Assembly: GCF_004327985.1 (NCBI RefSeq)
Contig: NZ_SJDL01000009.1
Span: 1 to 64,000 of the forward strand
Length of the DNA stretch: 64,000 nt
From: Marinobacter halodurans
GTDB lineage: Bacteria > Pseudomonadota > Gammaproteobacteria > Pseudomonadales > Oleiphilaceae
Direction: 5' to 3'
Positions 30,801-41,886 of this stretch are shown here, piece after piece; position 1 is the first letter of the stretch, and the number at the start of each line of letters is the position of its first letter. The notes under the pieces are model-generated. The model had not been told where the DNA came from. It did not search any database and was given only the letters and a program-made list of their open reading frames with translations. The position numbers were made by a program, and so were the translations under genes.

Positions 30801-31730
30801 CTGCAAGTGCGGCACGGACACCCGGGCGTTCACGCGTTCCAGCTCACCGGACGCAAAATGCAACCACGCCTGCCCGCCGGCATCGATACCGTCGATGGCC
30901 CGGTCGTGCCACTGATAGCGTTGAAGGAAGGTGTCGAACAAACGACCGGAGTCCACATCCACAAACAGCCGGCCGTCGAAGTCCCCCCGGAAGAAGTGCC
31001 GGCCCTCCAGGTAAAACCGGGCCAACTGGGTGGTGGAGCGGGGCTGCATCGCCCGCCCGGAAGCGCTGAAGACCCCACTGGTGTAGCGCAGGTCCACTTG
31101 TGGAATAAAGAAGGTACGACGTGGCTCGCCCGGCACCTTCAGGCCCAGGTGCACCTGGTTGAGCTGAACCGAGGGATCGGACAGGACCTCGCCGAGCCGG
31201 TTGATCCAGTCCCGCGGACCGGTTCCGGTCGCCTCCGGTGCCTGCTCGGACTGCGGCAGGGCCAGTCCCTCGACGGTGATGGCCCCGGACGTGCTCTGTT
31301 CCAGTGTGAGATCCATGCCGCTGGCCACCAGGTCATTGAAGACCAGCCGGCGCCGCACCAGCGATGTCACCGAGTCGAGCCGGATGTCGACGCGCTCGAC
31401 ACGGGCGATCGCCTGCTCCGGGTGCTCCGGATCGCGGATTTCCACGCCGGAAAGGTCCAGGACCGGATCCAGTCCTTTCCACTGCCCGTGCAGTTGCCCG
31501 ATACGTACAGGCTGGCCCAGTCGCTGGGAAAGCGCCGCTTCAATCTGTGGCTGATAGCGATCGACGGCATACATCAGTTGCCGGCCGATCACCACATAGA
31601 GGGCCACCAGGATCAGCAGCGCCAGGGCGGCCATCCAGACCAGGTTAGCCAGCCGGATCAGCCAGCGCATGGGCCATGAGGTCTCGGGGTGCGCCTCCGG
31701 GCGCCGGTGTTTCGGGTCGGATACGTCCAT
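27843..31730 (-). CDS. yhdP: AsmA-like giant protein YhdP
   Basis: A 1295-residue protein: cytoplasmic tail, one membrane helix (about 30-52), then a very long periplasmic beta-rich groove (DUF3971/AsmA_2). C-terminal family segments include ILNSDTLLRRLKLDFSDLY and RLVVVLPLTQNLPLAAILMG. YhdP, with TamB and YdbH, is thought to form a bridge for phospholipid movement from inner to outer membrane, so it complements the Mla genes in this window. It lies 70 bp after rng in the same direction. Confidence 0.95.
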   Translation of the reverse strand: MDVSDPKHRRPEAHPETSWPMRWLIRLANLVWMAALALLILVALYVVIGRQLMYAVDRYQPQIEAALSQRLGQPVRIGQLHGQWKGLDPVLDLSGVEIRDPEHPEQAIARVERVDIRLDSVTSLVRRRLVFNDLVASGMDLTLEQSTSGAITVEGLALPQSEQAPEATGTGPRDWINRLGEVLSDPSVQLNQVHLGLKVPGEPRRTFFIPQVDLRYTSGVFSASGRAMQPRSTTQLARFYLEGRHFFRGDFDGRLFVDVDSGRLFDTFLQRYQWHDRAIDGIDAGGQAWLHFASGELERVNARVSVPHLQIRTDGQVQSPIESVEARVGWRRQAGDGWRLDVQGLGWNWEGQSVRDVDLRITREDGWDVVASRVPVGVLSGMAQSIAPLGEQLRNALEHYGPGGELHDLALRVPETADDFQLTATLAGVSVQAFDGAPEIQGLNGDLAMSRSTGRVSVDTADVTLGFPQLFMHPWSLDHVNAQVHWQIDGTSKRVWSDRIDIQYQGQTRLAGAFALKLEDPGDDTLSMRIDSWDAKASMLADFVPGKILGRDFYDWITTAVEEADIPHGVFYGHGEVNEGSPPGSFTTSQQYQFANARIQYDPRWPVVTGASGRVTVQGAKARIRLEEGSTGGLALEPTTVTVDGDADPVSLQVQTAAPFQGEQVADWLEQSPLGEFAGSAARDLAISGKYHLDLDLGLGLGGDASPHVKADLEAENGRIAYSDYSPAVWDELNGTVHYDSQSGFSGKPLTARFLDSPVELSLSRDGADAPLKLTQTGRMNLDDLASRFGIGNLPGIEGRAGYRAEMGLSPSGASSLTLTSSLSNVTVDWPEPLHKSMGQPVPLSMIVSWGDDGGLMLSGHWDDRLAFRLRWLNQVFERGRVELGARTTSVSGASGLEITGHLAQLDADTWNDALDSHSLTSGGTGAGSGIQWLSRVALSVDNLHAAGQSFHKAQVTATPDAKGWTAQLAGPDLAGRVRVPSGNKPLTVDLDHIVLTSGEEAGGEADKAPASFAERGVGQWSDADITIDSVQVDGRDYGQWSFLLRPAAHALNVDKIKGQVGSLTFDGNLIWSAGDSGERTRINGVLAGKNLADVSPWIEGSVPLRSKKTRVEIDLGWDGPPEAVSMERVEGTLEFRLDDGVILERSNTAQIFRVFGILNSDTLLRRLKLDFSDLYEAGVAYDAISGTARLASGTLTWDPELQIVGPSGAFKLTGSTDLIKETLDMRLVVVLPLTQNLPLAAILMGASAPIGGALFVLDKVLGDPLSRLTSATYSVTGSWDNPNVELRNVFDTGR

Positions 31731-31800
31731 GCAATGCCCGCCAGCCTAGTCCCGGACCGGAGTCGTTGCCGTGAACAGGCGGCGGGAACAGCGGTTCAAG

Positions 31801-33279
31801 TCACAGCAGGACCACATCGTACTGTTCCTGGCTGTAAAAGGGTTCCACCTGGAAGCGGATGCTCTTGCCGATGAAGGTTTCCAGATCCGCCACGTTGTCG
31901 GATTCCTCGTCCAGTAGCCGATCCACCACCGACTGGGACGCCATGACCAGGTAGCTCTCCGCTTCATAGGCCCGGTTGACCCGCATAATTTCACGGAAGA
32001 TTTCGTAGCACACGGTTTCCGACGTTTTCAGGAACCCCCGGCCGTCGCAGATCGGACAGGGTTCGCACAGCACCTGTCCCAGGCTTTCGGTCGTCCGCTT
32101 GCGGGTCATCTCCACCAGCCCAAGCTCGGAGACGCCGGTAATCTTGGTTTTGGCATGATCGCGCTCGAGCATCTTCTCCAGCATGCGGTGCACCTGGCGC
32201 TGATGCTCCGGATCTTCCATATCGATGAAATCGATGATGATGATCCCACCCAGATTGCGCAGCCGCAGTTGGCGGCTGATCGCCCGGGCCGCCTCCAGGT
32301 TGGTCTTGAAGATGGTCTCTTCCAGGTTGCGGTGCCCCACGAAGGCACCGGTGTTGATGTCGATGGTCGTCATCGCCTCGGTCTGGTCGACAATCACGTA
32401 GCCACCGGACTTGAGCTGTACCTTGCGACTGAGGGCCTTCTGGATTTCATCCTCAACGCTGTAGAGGTCAAAGATCGGCCGCTCCCCCGGGTAGTACTCC
32501 ACCTTGTCGGAAAACTCGGTCACGAACTCCTCGACGAACTCCATGACCCGCTGATAGCTCTCCCGCGAGTCGATGCGAACCTTTTCCGTTTGCGGGCGGA
32601 CCAGATCCCGGATGGTCCGGATGAACAGCGGAAGATCCTGGTAGATCACCGCCGGGGCCTTGCCGGTGGTGTTGCGTTCGACGACAGACTGGTGCAGGCG
32701 ATGCAGGTAGGTCATGTCGCCCAGCAGGTCGTCTCGCGAGGCCCCTTCGGCGGCCGTCCGGATGATATAGCCGCCACTGGCTTCCAGGGCCTCGGCCCCT
32801 TCCTGGACCAGGCTGCGCAGGCGCTCGCGCTCGGCGTCATCCTCAATGCGCTGGGAAATGCCGATGTGCTGAACTTCCGGCATGAAGACCAGGTAGCGGG
32901 ACGGAATCGACAGTTGCGTGGTCAGGCGCGCGCCCTTGGTACCGATGGGGTCCTTGGTCACCTGGACAACCAGCGACTGCCCCTCACGCAGGAGCGAGCG
33001 GATATCGGGCACCGTCCTGGGGGTAGCGGCAGAGTTGTCGTCGCCGTTGCCGACGACCAGTACGTCAGAGGCGTGGATGAAGGCTGCCCGCTCCAGCCCG
33101 ATATCGACAAAAGCCGCCTCCATACCAGGCAGCACCCGGACCACCTTTCCCTTGTAGATATTGCCGACGATGCCCTTGCGGCTGGTCCGCTCGATGTAGG
33201 TTTCCTGCAACATGCCGTTCTCGACCAGGGCGACCCGGGTCTCGACCGGCGTCACGTTGATCAGGATTTCCTCACTCAT
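31801..33279 (-). CDS. rng: Ribonuclease G
   Basis: A 492-residue RNase E/G family endonuclease (E. coli RNase G is 489). An S1 domain (about 35-125, NIYKGKVVRVLPGMEAAFV) precedes the RNase H-like and DNase I-like parts; the catalytic Asp lies in IIIIDFIDME and the zinc-link is CEPCPIC. No long C-terminal scaffold, so RNase G rather than E. The frame extends upstream to 33393, but the ATG at 33279 (MSEEILINVTPVETRVAL) fits the family, has GGAGAAG, and overlaps the maf stop as ATGA. Confidence 0.96.
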   Translation of the reverse strand: MSEEILINVTPVETRVALVENGMLQETYIERTSRKGIVGNIYKGKVVRVLPGMEAAFVDIGLERAAFIHASDVLVVGNGDDNSAATPRTVPDIRSLLREGQSLVVQVTKDPIGTKGARLTTQLSIPSRYLVFMPEVQHIGISQRIEDDAERERLRSLVQEGAEALEASGGYIIRTAAEGASRDDLLGDMTYLHRLHQSVVERNTTGKAPAVIYQDLPLFIRTIRDLVRPQTEKVRIDSRESYQRVMEFVEEFVTEFSDKVEYYPGERPIFDLYSVEDEIQKALSRKVQLKSGGYVIVDQTEAMTTIDINTGAFVGHRNLEETIFKTNLEAARAISRQLRLRNLGGIIIIDFIDMEDPEHQRQVHRMLEKMLERDHAKTKITGVSELGLVEMTRKRTTESLGQVLCEPCPICDGRGFLKTSETVCYEIFREIMRVNRAYEAESYLVMASQSVVDRLLDEESDNVADLETFIGKSIRFQVEPFYSQEQYDVVLL

Positions 33280-33893
33280 ACCGACTTCTCCGCCGAGGGC
33301 AGCCAGGTCTTCCAGACCGGCTGCCCTGCTTCTGCAAACAATTCCGCTGTTTCCTGCAGGGGCAGGCCTACGACGGCGCTGTAGCTGCCCCACAGGCCAT
33401 TGACAAAAACGGCGCCCCTGCCCTGAATACCATAGCCTCCGGCTTTATCCCGGGGCTCCCCGGTCAGCCAGTAGGCGTGAATCTCGTCTTCGCCCAGTTC
33501 CCGGAACCGCACTTCCGTCATCACCAGTCTGGCATAACAGCCGAAATCCCCGGCCAGCGCCACGGCGGTCATCACCCGGTGCGTCCGGCCGGACAGAAAG
33601 CGCAGCATGTCGGCGGCCTCGGCCGCATCGACCGGTTTACCCATAATGCGGTCTTCGCAGACCACGGTGGTGTCGGAGCCGATCACCAGGCTGGCGGCGT
33701 CGTTAGCCTGCTCCAGACCGGCCTCGGCCTTTTCCCGCGCCAGCCGTTCCACGTAGTGCTCGGGACGCTCACCGGGAAGGCAGGTTTCGTCGATATCCAC
33801 GGGGCAGACCGAGAATGAGAGTCCGATCTGCGCCAGCAGTTCCCGTCGACGGGGCGATGCTGATGCCAGAACAACGGGCCGCATGGTGCTCAT
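33276..33893 (-). CDS. maf: Maf family nucleotide pyrophosphatase (YhdE type)
   Basis: A 205-residue Maf protein, hydrolysing non-canonical or dTTP/UTP-type nucleotides to monophosphates. Signatures: VLASASPRRRELL at the N-terminus, REKAEAG, VIGSDTTVV and GGYGIQGRGAVFV. A short MSTM extension precedes the family start; ATG at 33893 and the in-frame ATG at 33884 are both possible, the first has GGGG upstream. It follows mreD by 13 bp and is coupled to rng. Confidence 0.94.
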   Translation of the reverse strand: MSTMRPVVLASASPRRRELLAQIGLSFSVCPVDIDETCLPGERPEHYVERLAREKAEAGLEQANDAASLVIGSDTTVVCEDRIMGKPVDAAEAADMLRFLSGRTHRVMTAVALAGDFGCYARLVMTEVRFRELGEDEIHAYWLTGEPRDKAGGYGIQGRGAVFVNGLWGSYSAVVGLPLQETAELFAEAGQPVWKTWLPSAEKSV

Positions 33894-33906
33894 ATTCCCC
33901 CCGGCG

Positions 33907-34386
33907 CTAGGCGAATTTCAGGTTCAGTCGATCCAGGATGGCGCAGACAAAAGGCCACACCAGGGTGCTGGTTACCGCCGGCAACAAATAGGTAAATCCC
34001 GGATTGCCGCCCCCCAGCAACTGGTCCACGAAGTGCACGAACATCTGGTTGATCCCCAGCAGCAGGAACACCATCAGGCATTGCTGCGGCAGCGGGAACA
34101 TCCGCAAACGCTGGTGTGTCGTCAGGACCAGAAAGGCCACCAGCGCCATGGCCAGGGCATTGACGCCCAGGGTGCTCGACTCCAGGACGTCAAGGCACAG
34201 CCCCAGTACCCAGGCGACCAGCACACCGAAACGACTGGGAGCCCGGAACGTCCAGTAGAACACCATCAGCCCCAGCCACTCGGGTCGATAGACGAGCCAC
34301 TGGACCGGGAACATCGAGATACTCAGGACCAGCGACACCAGGATGCTGACCGCAAAAACCGGGTAACTGATGACAGACAGGCTCAT
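33907..34386 (-). CDS. mreD: Rod shape-determining protein MreD
   Basis: A 159-residue inner-membrane protein with about five hydrophobic helices and the family segments PEWLGLMVFYWTFRAP and GLCLDVLESSTLGVNAL. Part of the elongasome with MreBC, RodA and PBP2. The ATG overlaps the mreC stop as ATGA. Confidence 0.94.
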   Translation of the reverse strand: MSLSVISYPVFAVSILVSLVLSISMFPVQWLVYRPEWLGLMVFYWTFRAPSRFGVLVAWVLGLCLDVLESSTLGVNALAMALVAFLVLTTHQRLRMFPLPQQCLMVFLLLGINQMFVHFVDQLLGGGNPGFTYLLPAVTSTLVWPFVCAILDRLNLKFA

Positions 34387-35306
34387 TCGCTACCCTCGCT
34401 GTCGGCGGCATTTCCGGTTCCAGCCCCGGTCGTCGCCTGGGTGCAATCCACCTCACCTGGCGGGCATCCATCTTCACCGGCGCGGACCTGCGGTTGGAAC
34501 ACCACCAGGACCAGGTCGCTCTGGTTCAGCTTGGCTTCCGGTTCGGCCTGAATGTTGGCAAAGGGCTCACCGGGTTCGCTGTAAATACGGGTCACCTTGG
34601 CCACCGGGTAGCCTTTCGGGAAACGCCCACCCAGGCCGGAGCTGACCAACTCGTCGCCCTCGCGTATGTCGGCCGTATCGGGTACGTGCACCAGATCCAG
34701 GGTATCGGGATCGCCGGTGCCCAGCAGGATGGCCCGGACGCCGCTGCGCAGGACTTCCACAGGCACGGCGTGACTGCTGTCGGAAATCAGCAACACGCGT
34801 GACGTGAAGCGACTGGTCTGGACAACCTGCCCCATCAGGCCGTGGGCATCGAGGATGGCCTGACCTTCGGTGACGCCGTCGCGGGAGCCCTTATTGATGA
34901 TCACTTCGTGGGAAAAGGGATCCGGCGAGACACCGATTACATCGGCAACCACAACCGTTTCGTCCAGTTGCGTCGCCACGCCGTTGAGGCTTCTCAGCTC
35001 GATGTTGTCGGCCGCCAGGGAGGCGTACTTGATCGATCGACGCTCCAGTACCAGCAGGCGGGCGCGCAGGGATTCGTTCTCTTCGATCAGCTCATCCCGG
35101 CTGGTGAACAGGTTGGCGCCCCACTCCGACAGGCTGTCCGGTACGTGCCCGAGCCAGACGACAGGCGTCAATGCGGAGCTGAGCCAGCTCCGCAGCTCGT
35201 CCACCCGGCCGAAACGGGAATCCAGAACCACAAGCACCAACGACAGAACCACGACCAGCAACAGCCGGAATCCTGGAATCGGTCCTCTTGCAAACAGCGT
35301 CTCGAT
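34383..35306 (-). CDS. mreC: Rod shape-determining protein MreC, apparent AUC start
   Basis: MreC: N-terminal membrane helix, coiled coil (SRDELIEENESLRARLLVLE), beta domains (GVSPDPFSHEVIINKGSRDG) and an acidic tail. Family N-termini read M-x-x-LFxKGPS. Here the matching text ETLFARGPIPGFRLLLVV is in frame, but no ATG, GTG or TTG precedes it: the codons are TGA-GCT-ATC-GAG-ACG. A strong GGGGAG sits nine bases before ATC, so ATC at 35306-35304 is my inferred start (307 residues). The first standard alternative is TTG at 35261, which would cut into the membrane helix and has no ribosome site. mreB lies 108 bp upstream. Confidence 0.8.
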   Translation of the reverse strand: METLFARGPIPGFRLLLVVVLSLVLVVLDSRFGRVDELRSWLSSALTPVVWLGHVPDSLSEWGANLFTSRDELIEENESLRARLLVLERRSIKYASLAADNIELRSLNGVATQLDETVVVADVIGVSPDPFSHEVIINKGSRDGVTEGQAILDAHGLMGQVVQTSRFTSRVLLISDSSHAVPVEVLRSGVRAILLGTGDPDTLDLVHVPDTADIREGDELVSSGLGGRFPKGYPVAKVTRIYSEPGEPFANIQAEPEAKLNQSDLVLVVFQPQVRAGEDGCPPGEVDCTQATTGAGTGNAADSEGSE

Positions 35307-35335
35307 AGCTCAATTCTCCCCGCTTAAAACGACAA

Positions 35336-35364
35336 CCGCCGCTGCGACGAATCGACAGCGGCGG
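35336..35364 (-). other. Hairpin between mreB and mreC, possible attenuator
   Basis: The stem CCGCCGCTG/CAGCGGCGG with an 11-base loop; on the minus strand TTGTCGTTTT follows. A smaller hairpin (GGTGCG/CGCACC) precedes it. Partial termination here would give more MreB than MreCD, a known expression pattern of this locus in other bacteria. Confidence 0.5.
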
Positions 35365-35414
35365 CCAGGTGCGGTGCCACAGCGCACCGCCAACGTCTGC
35401 TAGCGAAAGCCGGA

Positions 35415-36932
<1,518 letters not shown>

Positions 36933-37220
36933 GTGGCCATATCCCGCGAGGAGATTGAAAAAGTCGCCCTGCTGGCACGCATCCGCCTGGAAGACAGCCA
37001 GGTCGGCGCCCTGGAGAAGGACGTCGGCAATATCCTGAATCTGGTGGATCAGCTCCAGTCCGCCGACACCTCGTCGGTCGAACCCCTGGCACATCCCCTC
37101 GATGCCACCCAACGCCTGCGCGCGGACGAAGTCACCGAGCACGACCAGCGCGAAGCGTTCCAGCGCATTGCCCCGGCGACCGAGGACGGCCTTTATCTGG
37201 TGCCCCGCGTCATCGAGTGA
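36933..37220 (+). CDS. gatC: Asp-tRNA(Asn)/Glu-tRNA(Gln) amidotransferase subunit C
   Basis: A 95-residue GatC, the small chaperone-like subunit. Segments ISREEIEKVALLARIRL and LNLVDQLQSADTSSVEPLAH are typical. The frame is open upstream to 36780, but the GTG at 36933 with GGAG eight bases before it gives the exact family length. First gene of gatCAB. Confidence 0.94.
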   Translation: MAISREEIEKVALLARIRLEDSQVGALEKDVGNILNLVDQLQSADTSSVEPLAHPLDATQRLRADEVTEHDQREAFQRIAPATEDGLYLVPRVIE

Positions 37221-37273
37221 TGCACCGCGCCACGCCAGCCGAATGACGACCCAGACTGTTACGGACACACTTT

Positions 37274-38722
37274 ATGCACGACAAGACTGTTGCTGAACTG
37301 GCCCGCGACCTTGAGCAGGGCACCGTTTCCAGCGTCGAACTGACCCAACATTTCCTCGATCGGATCCGTCACGAGGACACCCGCTACAACAGCTTTATTA
37401 CGGTCACCGAAGACGAAGCCCTGCGGGATGCGAAGGCCGCCGACGAGCGGCGAGCGCGAGGCGAAGCCACACCCTGGACCGGCATCCCCTTCGCCCACAA
37501 GGACATCTTCTGCACCGACGGCGTACGCACCACCTGCGGTTCGCGCATGCTGGACAATTTCGTCCCGCCATACGACGCCACCGTGACGACGCGCTTCCGC
37601 CAAGCCGGCGCCGTCTGCCTGGGCAAGACCAACATGGACGAGTTTGCCATGGGCTCCTCGACCGAGAGCAGCTACTACGGTGCAACGCTCAACCCCTGGG
37701 GTGACAACCTGGTTCCGGGCGGCTCTTCCGGCGGCTCCGCCGCGGCCGTTGCGGCACGCCTGGTCCCGGCCGCGACAGGCACGGATACCGGCGGCTCCAT
37801 CCGCCAGCCGGCGGCCCTGTGCGGCATTACCGGCCTCAAACCGACTTATGGCCGCGTCTCCCGCTATGGCATGATCGCGTTCGCCTCCAGCCTGGACCAG
37901 GGCGGCACCATGGCCCGTACCGCCGAAGACAACGCCCTGATGCTGAACGTGATGGCGGGCTTCGATCCGAAGGACTCCACCTGCATCGATCGCCCGGTAC
38001 CGGACTACACCGCCACGCTGAACCAACCGCTCAAGGGCCTGAAAGTCGGCCTGCCCAGGGAATACTTCAGCGACCAGTTGGACGGCAGGATGGCGGGGCA
38101 GGTGCGGGCCGCCATCGCTGAGTACGAAAAGCTGGGCGCCACCGTGCAGGACATCTCCCTGCCCAACACGCATCTGGCGATTGCCGCCTACTACATCATT
38201 GCCCCGGCGGAGGCCTCGGCCAACCTGTCGCGTTTCGACGGCGTGCGCTACGGCTATCGCTGCGAGAACCCGAAAGACCTGATGGACCTGTATACCCGTA
38301 CCCGCGCCGAAGGCTTCGGGGAAGAGGTCAAACGCCGGATCCTGGTGGGCACCTACGCGTTGTCCGCCGGCTACTACGACGCCTATTACCTGAAGGCGCA
38401 GAAGGTCCGCCGCCTGATCCAGCAGGATTTCATCGAAGCGTTCAAGTCGGTCGACATCATCATGGGCCCGGCCGCGCCAACCCCGGCGTTCGGCATCGGT
38501 TCCAAGACCGACGACCCGGTCAAGATGTACCTGGAAGACATCTACACCATCGCCATCAACCTGGCCGGTGTGCCGGCGATGTCGGTTCCGGCGGGCCAGA
38601 TCGACGGCCTGCCGGTTGGCCTGCAACTGATCGGCAACTACTTCGACGAGGCGCGGCTGCTCAACGCCGCCCACCAGTTCCAGCAGGCCACAGACTGGCA
38701 CACACTGACACCCAAGGGCTGA
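37274..38722 (+). CDS. gatA: Asp-tRNA(Asn)/Glu-tRNA(Gln) amidotransferase subunit A
   Basis: A 482-residue amidase-signature enzyme releasing ammonia from glutamine for the transamidation. The Ser-cisSer-Lys triad is K76 (PFAHKDIFC), S151 ([12 protein letters not shown]) and S175 ([11 protein letters not shown]). It starts 53 bp after gatC. Confidence 0.97.
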   Translation: MHDKTVAELARDLEQGTVSSVELTQHFLDRIRHEDTRYNSFITVTEDEALRDAKAADERRARGEATPWTGIPFAHKDIFCTDGVRTTCGSRMLDNFVPPYDATVTTRFRQAGAVCLGKTNMDEFAMGSSTESSYYGATLNPWGDNLVPGGSSGGSAAAVAARLVPAATGTDTGGSIRQPAALCGITGLKPTYGRVSRYGMIAFASSLDQGGTMARTAEDNALMLNVMAGFDPKDSTCIDRPVPDYTATLNQPLKGLKVGLPREYFSDQLDGRMAGQVRAAIAEYEKLGATVQDISLPNTHLAIAAYYIIAPAEASANLSRFDGVRYGYRCENPKDLMDLYTRTRAEGFGEEVKRRILVGTYALSAGYYDAYYLKAQKVRRLIQQDFIEAFKSVDIIMGPAAPTPAFGIGSKTDDPVKMYLEDIYTIAINLAGVPAMSVPAGQIDGLPVGLQLIGNYFDEARLLNAAHQFQQATDWHTLTPKG

Positions 38723-38741
38723 ACCAGAAGGACGACACATC

Positions 38742-40193
38742 ATGCAATGGGAAGTTGTGATCGGGCTGGAAATCCACGTTCAGCTCGCCACCCAGACCAA
38801 GATCTTTTCCGGCACCAGCACCGCTTACGGTGCGGCGCCCAACACCCAGGCCAGTGCCGTTGACCTGGCCATGCCGGGCACCCTGCCCGTCGCCAACGAG
38901 CAGGCATTCCGCTACGCCACCATGTTCGGCCTGGCGATCGACGCGGACATCAACCGCCGTTCCGTCTTCGAGCGCAAGAACTACTTCTACCCGGACCTGC
39001 CCAAGGGCTACCAGACCACCCAACTGGCCCAGCCCATCGTCGGCCCGGGCCATGTGGACATCCGTCTGGAAAACGGCGTCGAGAAACGGGTACGCATCCA
39101 CCACGCGCACCTGGAAGAGGATGCCGGCAAGTCGCTGCACGAGGACTACCACGGCATGACCGGCATTGACCTGAACCGCGCCGGTACACCACTGATCGAG
39201 ATCGTCACCGAACCGGACATGCGCAGCGCCGAGGAGGCCGTCGCCTTCGCCCGCAAACTGCATGGCCTGGTTACGTCGCTGGGCATCTGCGATGGCGACA
39301 TGTCCCAGGGATCGATGCGCTTCGACGTCAACGTATCCGTGCGCCCGGCGGGCACCGATCAGCTCGGCACCCGCACCGAAACCAAGAACCTGAACTCGTT
39401 CCGGTTCATGGAGGCCGCGATCCACCACGAAGTCGAGCGTCAGATCGACATCCTCGAGGATGGCGGCGAGATCGTGCAGGAAACCCGCCTCTACAACGGC
39501 GACCGGAACGAAAGCCGCTCCATGCGGACCAAGGAGGAAGCCAACGACTACCGTTACTTCCCCTGCCCCGACCTGCTGCCTGTCGAGATCGACGACGCCT
39601 TCATCGACAGCGTAAGAGCGGTCATGCCGGAGCTGCCCGATACCAAGGAAGCCCGGTTCAAGGCGGACTACGGCCTGTCCGACTACGACGCCGGCCTGCT
39701 CAGCAACAATGCCGCGACGGCCGAATACTTCGAAGCCACGGCGAAGACGGGCGGCGACGCCAAGCTGGCCGCTAACTGGATCCTGGGCGAGCTCAGTGCG
39801 CGCCTGAATGCCGCCGACCTGACCATCAGGCAGAGCCCGGTCCCGGCGGAACGTCTGGGCGCCCTGGTCCAGCGCATCGCCGACAATACGCTGTCATCCT
39901 CCGGCGCCAAGAAGGTATTCGAGTTGCTATGGAACGGTGATGAAACAGCCGTCGATGGCATTATCGAGCGCGAGGGCCTGAAGCAGGTGTCCGATACTGG
40001 CGAACTGGAGAAACTGGTGGACAGTGTGCTGGCGGATATGGGCGAGCAGATTGCCCAGTATCGCGCCGAAGAGGATCCCAAGAAGCGCAAGAAGCTGATG
40101 GGCGGTTTCATGGGCCCGCTGATGAAAGCCTCCAAGGGCCAGGGCAACCCGAAACTGCTGAACGAAATCCTGCAGAAAAAGCTGGAAGGCTGA
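38742..40193 (+). CDS. gatB: Asp-tRNA(Asn)/Glu-tRNA(Gln) amidotransferase subunit B
   Basis: A 483-residue GatB, kinase/transamidase subunit. Signatures: [19 protein letters not shown] at the start, [39 protein letters not shown], and the C-terminal YqeY/tail domain ending in [13 protein letters not shown]. It allows indirect charging of Asn-tRNA and/or Gln-tRNA. The order gatC-gatA-gatB beside mreB is conserved in pseudomonads. Confidence 0.97.
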   Translation: MQWEVVIGLEIHVQLATQTKIFSGTSTAYGAAPNTQASAVDLAMPGTLPVANEQAFRYATMFGLAIDADINRRSVFERKNYFYPDLPKGYQTTQLAQPIVGPGHVDIRLENGVEKRVRIHHAHLEEDAGKSLHEDYHGMTGIDLNRAGTPLIEIVTEPDMRSAEEAVAFARKLHGLVTSLGICDGDMSQGSMRFDVNVSVRPAGTDQLGTRTETKNLNSFRFMEAAIHHEVERQIDILEDGGEIVQETRLYNGDRNESRSMRTKEEANDYRYFPCPDLLPVEIDDAFIDSVRAVMPELPDTKEARFKADYGLSDYDAGLLSNNAATAEYFEATAKTGGDAKLAANWILGELSARLNAADLTIRQSPVPAERLGALVQRIADNTLSSSGAKKVFELLWNGDETAVDGIIEREGLKQVSDTGELEKLVDSVLADMGEQIAQYRAEEDPKKRKKLMGGFMGPLMKASKGQGNPKLLNEILQKKLEG

Positions 40194-40210
40194 CTCCGCA
40201 GGTACGACCC

Positions 40211-40230
40211 GGCCCCGGATTACCGGGGCC
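40211..40230. terminator. Terminator-like hairpin between convergent gatB and rimO
   Basis: A perfect 8-bp stem GGCCCCGG/CCGGGGCC with loop ATTA. No T-tract follows on either side, so intrinsic termination is uncertain, but the position between two convergent stops supports it. Confidence 0.45.
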
Positions 40231-40278
40231 CGATCGATTCTCCGAAGCGTCGGCGCCGCGCCATTGAGCCAGCACTTT

Positions 40279-41619
40279 CTACAGGAGCTCGGCCCACAAG
40301 TCATGCTCGTCCGCATGAGTGACCCTGACCCGGACGATCTGCCCGGGCGCCAGGTCCACCTCGTCGTTCAAGTAGACCATCCCGTCGATTTCCGGGGCAT
40401 CCGCCTTGCTGCGGCCAATCGCCCCCTCGCCATCGACTTCGTCGATCAACACCTCGATCTCGGAACCGATCTTCTGCTGTAACCGGGCCGCACTGATTTC
40501 CGCCTGTTTGGCCATGAAGCGCGCCAGACGCGCCTCCTTAACGTCTTCCGGCACCGCACCATCCAGCTCGTTGGCCGGCGCCCCCTCGACCGGGCTGTAC
40601 TTGAACGCCCCGACGCGATCCAGCTGTGCCTCATCCAGCCAGTCGAGCAGGTACTGGAAGTCTTCCTCGGTTTCACCGGGGAAACCGACGATGAACGTCG
40701 AGCGGATGGTCAACTGCGGACAGATTTCCCGCCACTTGCGGATGCGCTCCAGCGTCTTGCTGTCATGGGCCGGCCGCTTCATGGCCTTCAACACCCGCGG
40801 ACTGGCGTGCTGGAACGGAATATCCAGGTAGGGCAGGATTCTGCCCGCGGCCATCAACGGGATCACGTCATCCACGTGCGGATAAGGATAGACGTAGTGC
40901 AGGCGCACCCAGACGCCCAGCTCGCCCAGCGCTTCGCACAGCGCCAGCATGCGGGTCTTGAGCGGGCGCCCCTGCCAGAAGCCGGTGCGATACTTCACAT
41001 CGACGCCATAGGCACTGGTGTCCTGGGAAATCACCAGCAGTTCGCGCACGCCCGCGTCGACCAGGCGCTTCGCCTCATCCATCACGTCACCCACCGGTCG
41101 GCTGACCAGGTCGCCGCGCATGGACGGAATGATGCAGAAGGTACAGCGGTGGTTGCAGCCTTCGGAAATTTTCAGGTAGGCGTAATGACGCGGCGTCAGC
41201 TTGATGCCCTGGGGCGGCACCAGATCAACGAAGGGATCGTGCGAAACCGGTCGCGGCACATATTGATGCACCGCACCGACCACCTCTTCATAGGCCTGCG
41301 GGCCGGTGACCGCCAGGACGCCGGGATGGGACTGACGAATCCGCTCCCCTTCCACGCCCATACAACCGGTCACGATCACCTTGCCGTTTTCCTTGATCGC
41401 CTCGCCGATGGCATCCAGCGATTCCTGCTTGGCGGCATCGATGAAGCCACAGGTGTTGACGACCACAACGTCCGCATCATCATAGCTGGGGACGACTTCA
41501 TAGCCATCGGTGCGCAGTTGGGTCAGGATCCGTTCCGAATCGACCAGCGCCTTGGGGCACCCCAGGCTAACGAACCCGACTTTGCCGCCTGAAGCAGCCG
41601 TTTTTTGATTCTCGCTCAT
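40279..41619 (-). CDS. rimO: Ribosomal protein S12 methylthiotransferase RimO
   Basis: A 446-residue methylthiotransferase (E. coli 441). Auxiliary-cluster cysteines C21, C57 and C86, radical-SAM cysteines C155, C159 and C162 in [15 protein letters not shown], and a C-terminal TRAM domain. It thiomethylates Asp89 of S12. The frame runs on to 41775; the ATG at 41619 ([16 protein letters not shown]) has GAGCGGG upstream and matches family length. Confidence 0.96.
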   Translation of the reverse strand: MSENQKTAASGGKVGFVSLGCPKALVDSERILTQLRTDGYEVVPSYDDADVVVVNTCGFIDAAKQESLDAIGEAIKENGKVIVTGCMGVEGERIRQSHPGVLAVTGPQAYEEVVGAVHQYVPRPVSHDPFVDLVPPQGIKLTPRHYAYLKISEGCNHRCTFCIIPSMRGDLVSRPVGDVMDEAKRLVDAGVRELLVISQDTSAYGVDVKYRTGFWQGRPLKTRMLALCEALGELGVWVRLHYVYPYPHVDDVIPLMAAGRILPYLDIPFQHASPRVLKAMKRPAHDSKTLERIRKWREICPQLTIRSTFIVGFPGETEEDFQYLLDWLDEAQLDRVGAFKYSPVEGAPANELDGAVPEDVKEARLARFMAKQAEISAARLQQKIGSEIEVLIDEVDGEGAIGRSKADAPEIDGMVYLNDEVDLAPGQIVRVRVTHADEHDLWAELL

Positions 41620-41886
41620 AAAACCCGCTCTACGGTCATCCAATCCATAGGTCGCTGCCTCACCGGCCCGCAAAGGGCCATTATTGTACCCCAGCCAACA
41701 GGCATCTGCTGCAACCGGCAACCTGCGACTCACACCGCACAACCGACGACAGACGCGACACACTTCTTGCCCCATTTTGCAAACGGGTCTATGCTTTCAG
41801 GTCGTTAGCATCGATTGTAAAATACGAAAGCGGGCAGAGACGGCACAGATCGGTCAGCACGTCGATCCGGACTTCAGGGCGCATTT

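Noticed and set aside
37259-38743. Long open frame antisense to gatA
   Set aside because: It mirrors gatA, a certain gene; long antisense frames are normal in high-GC sequence. No ribosome site or family match.
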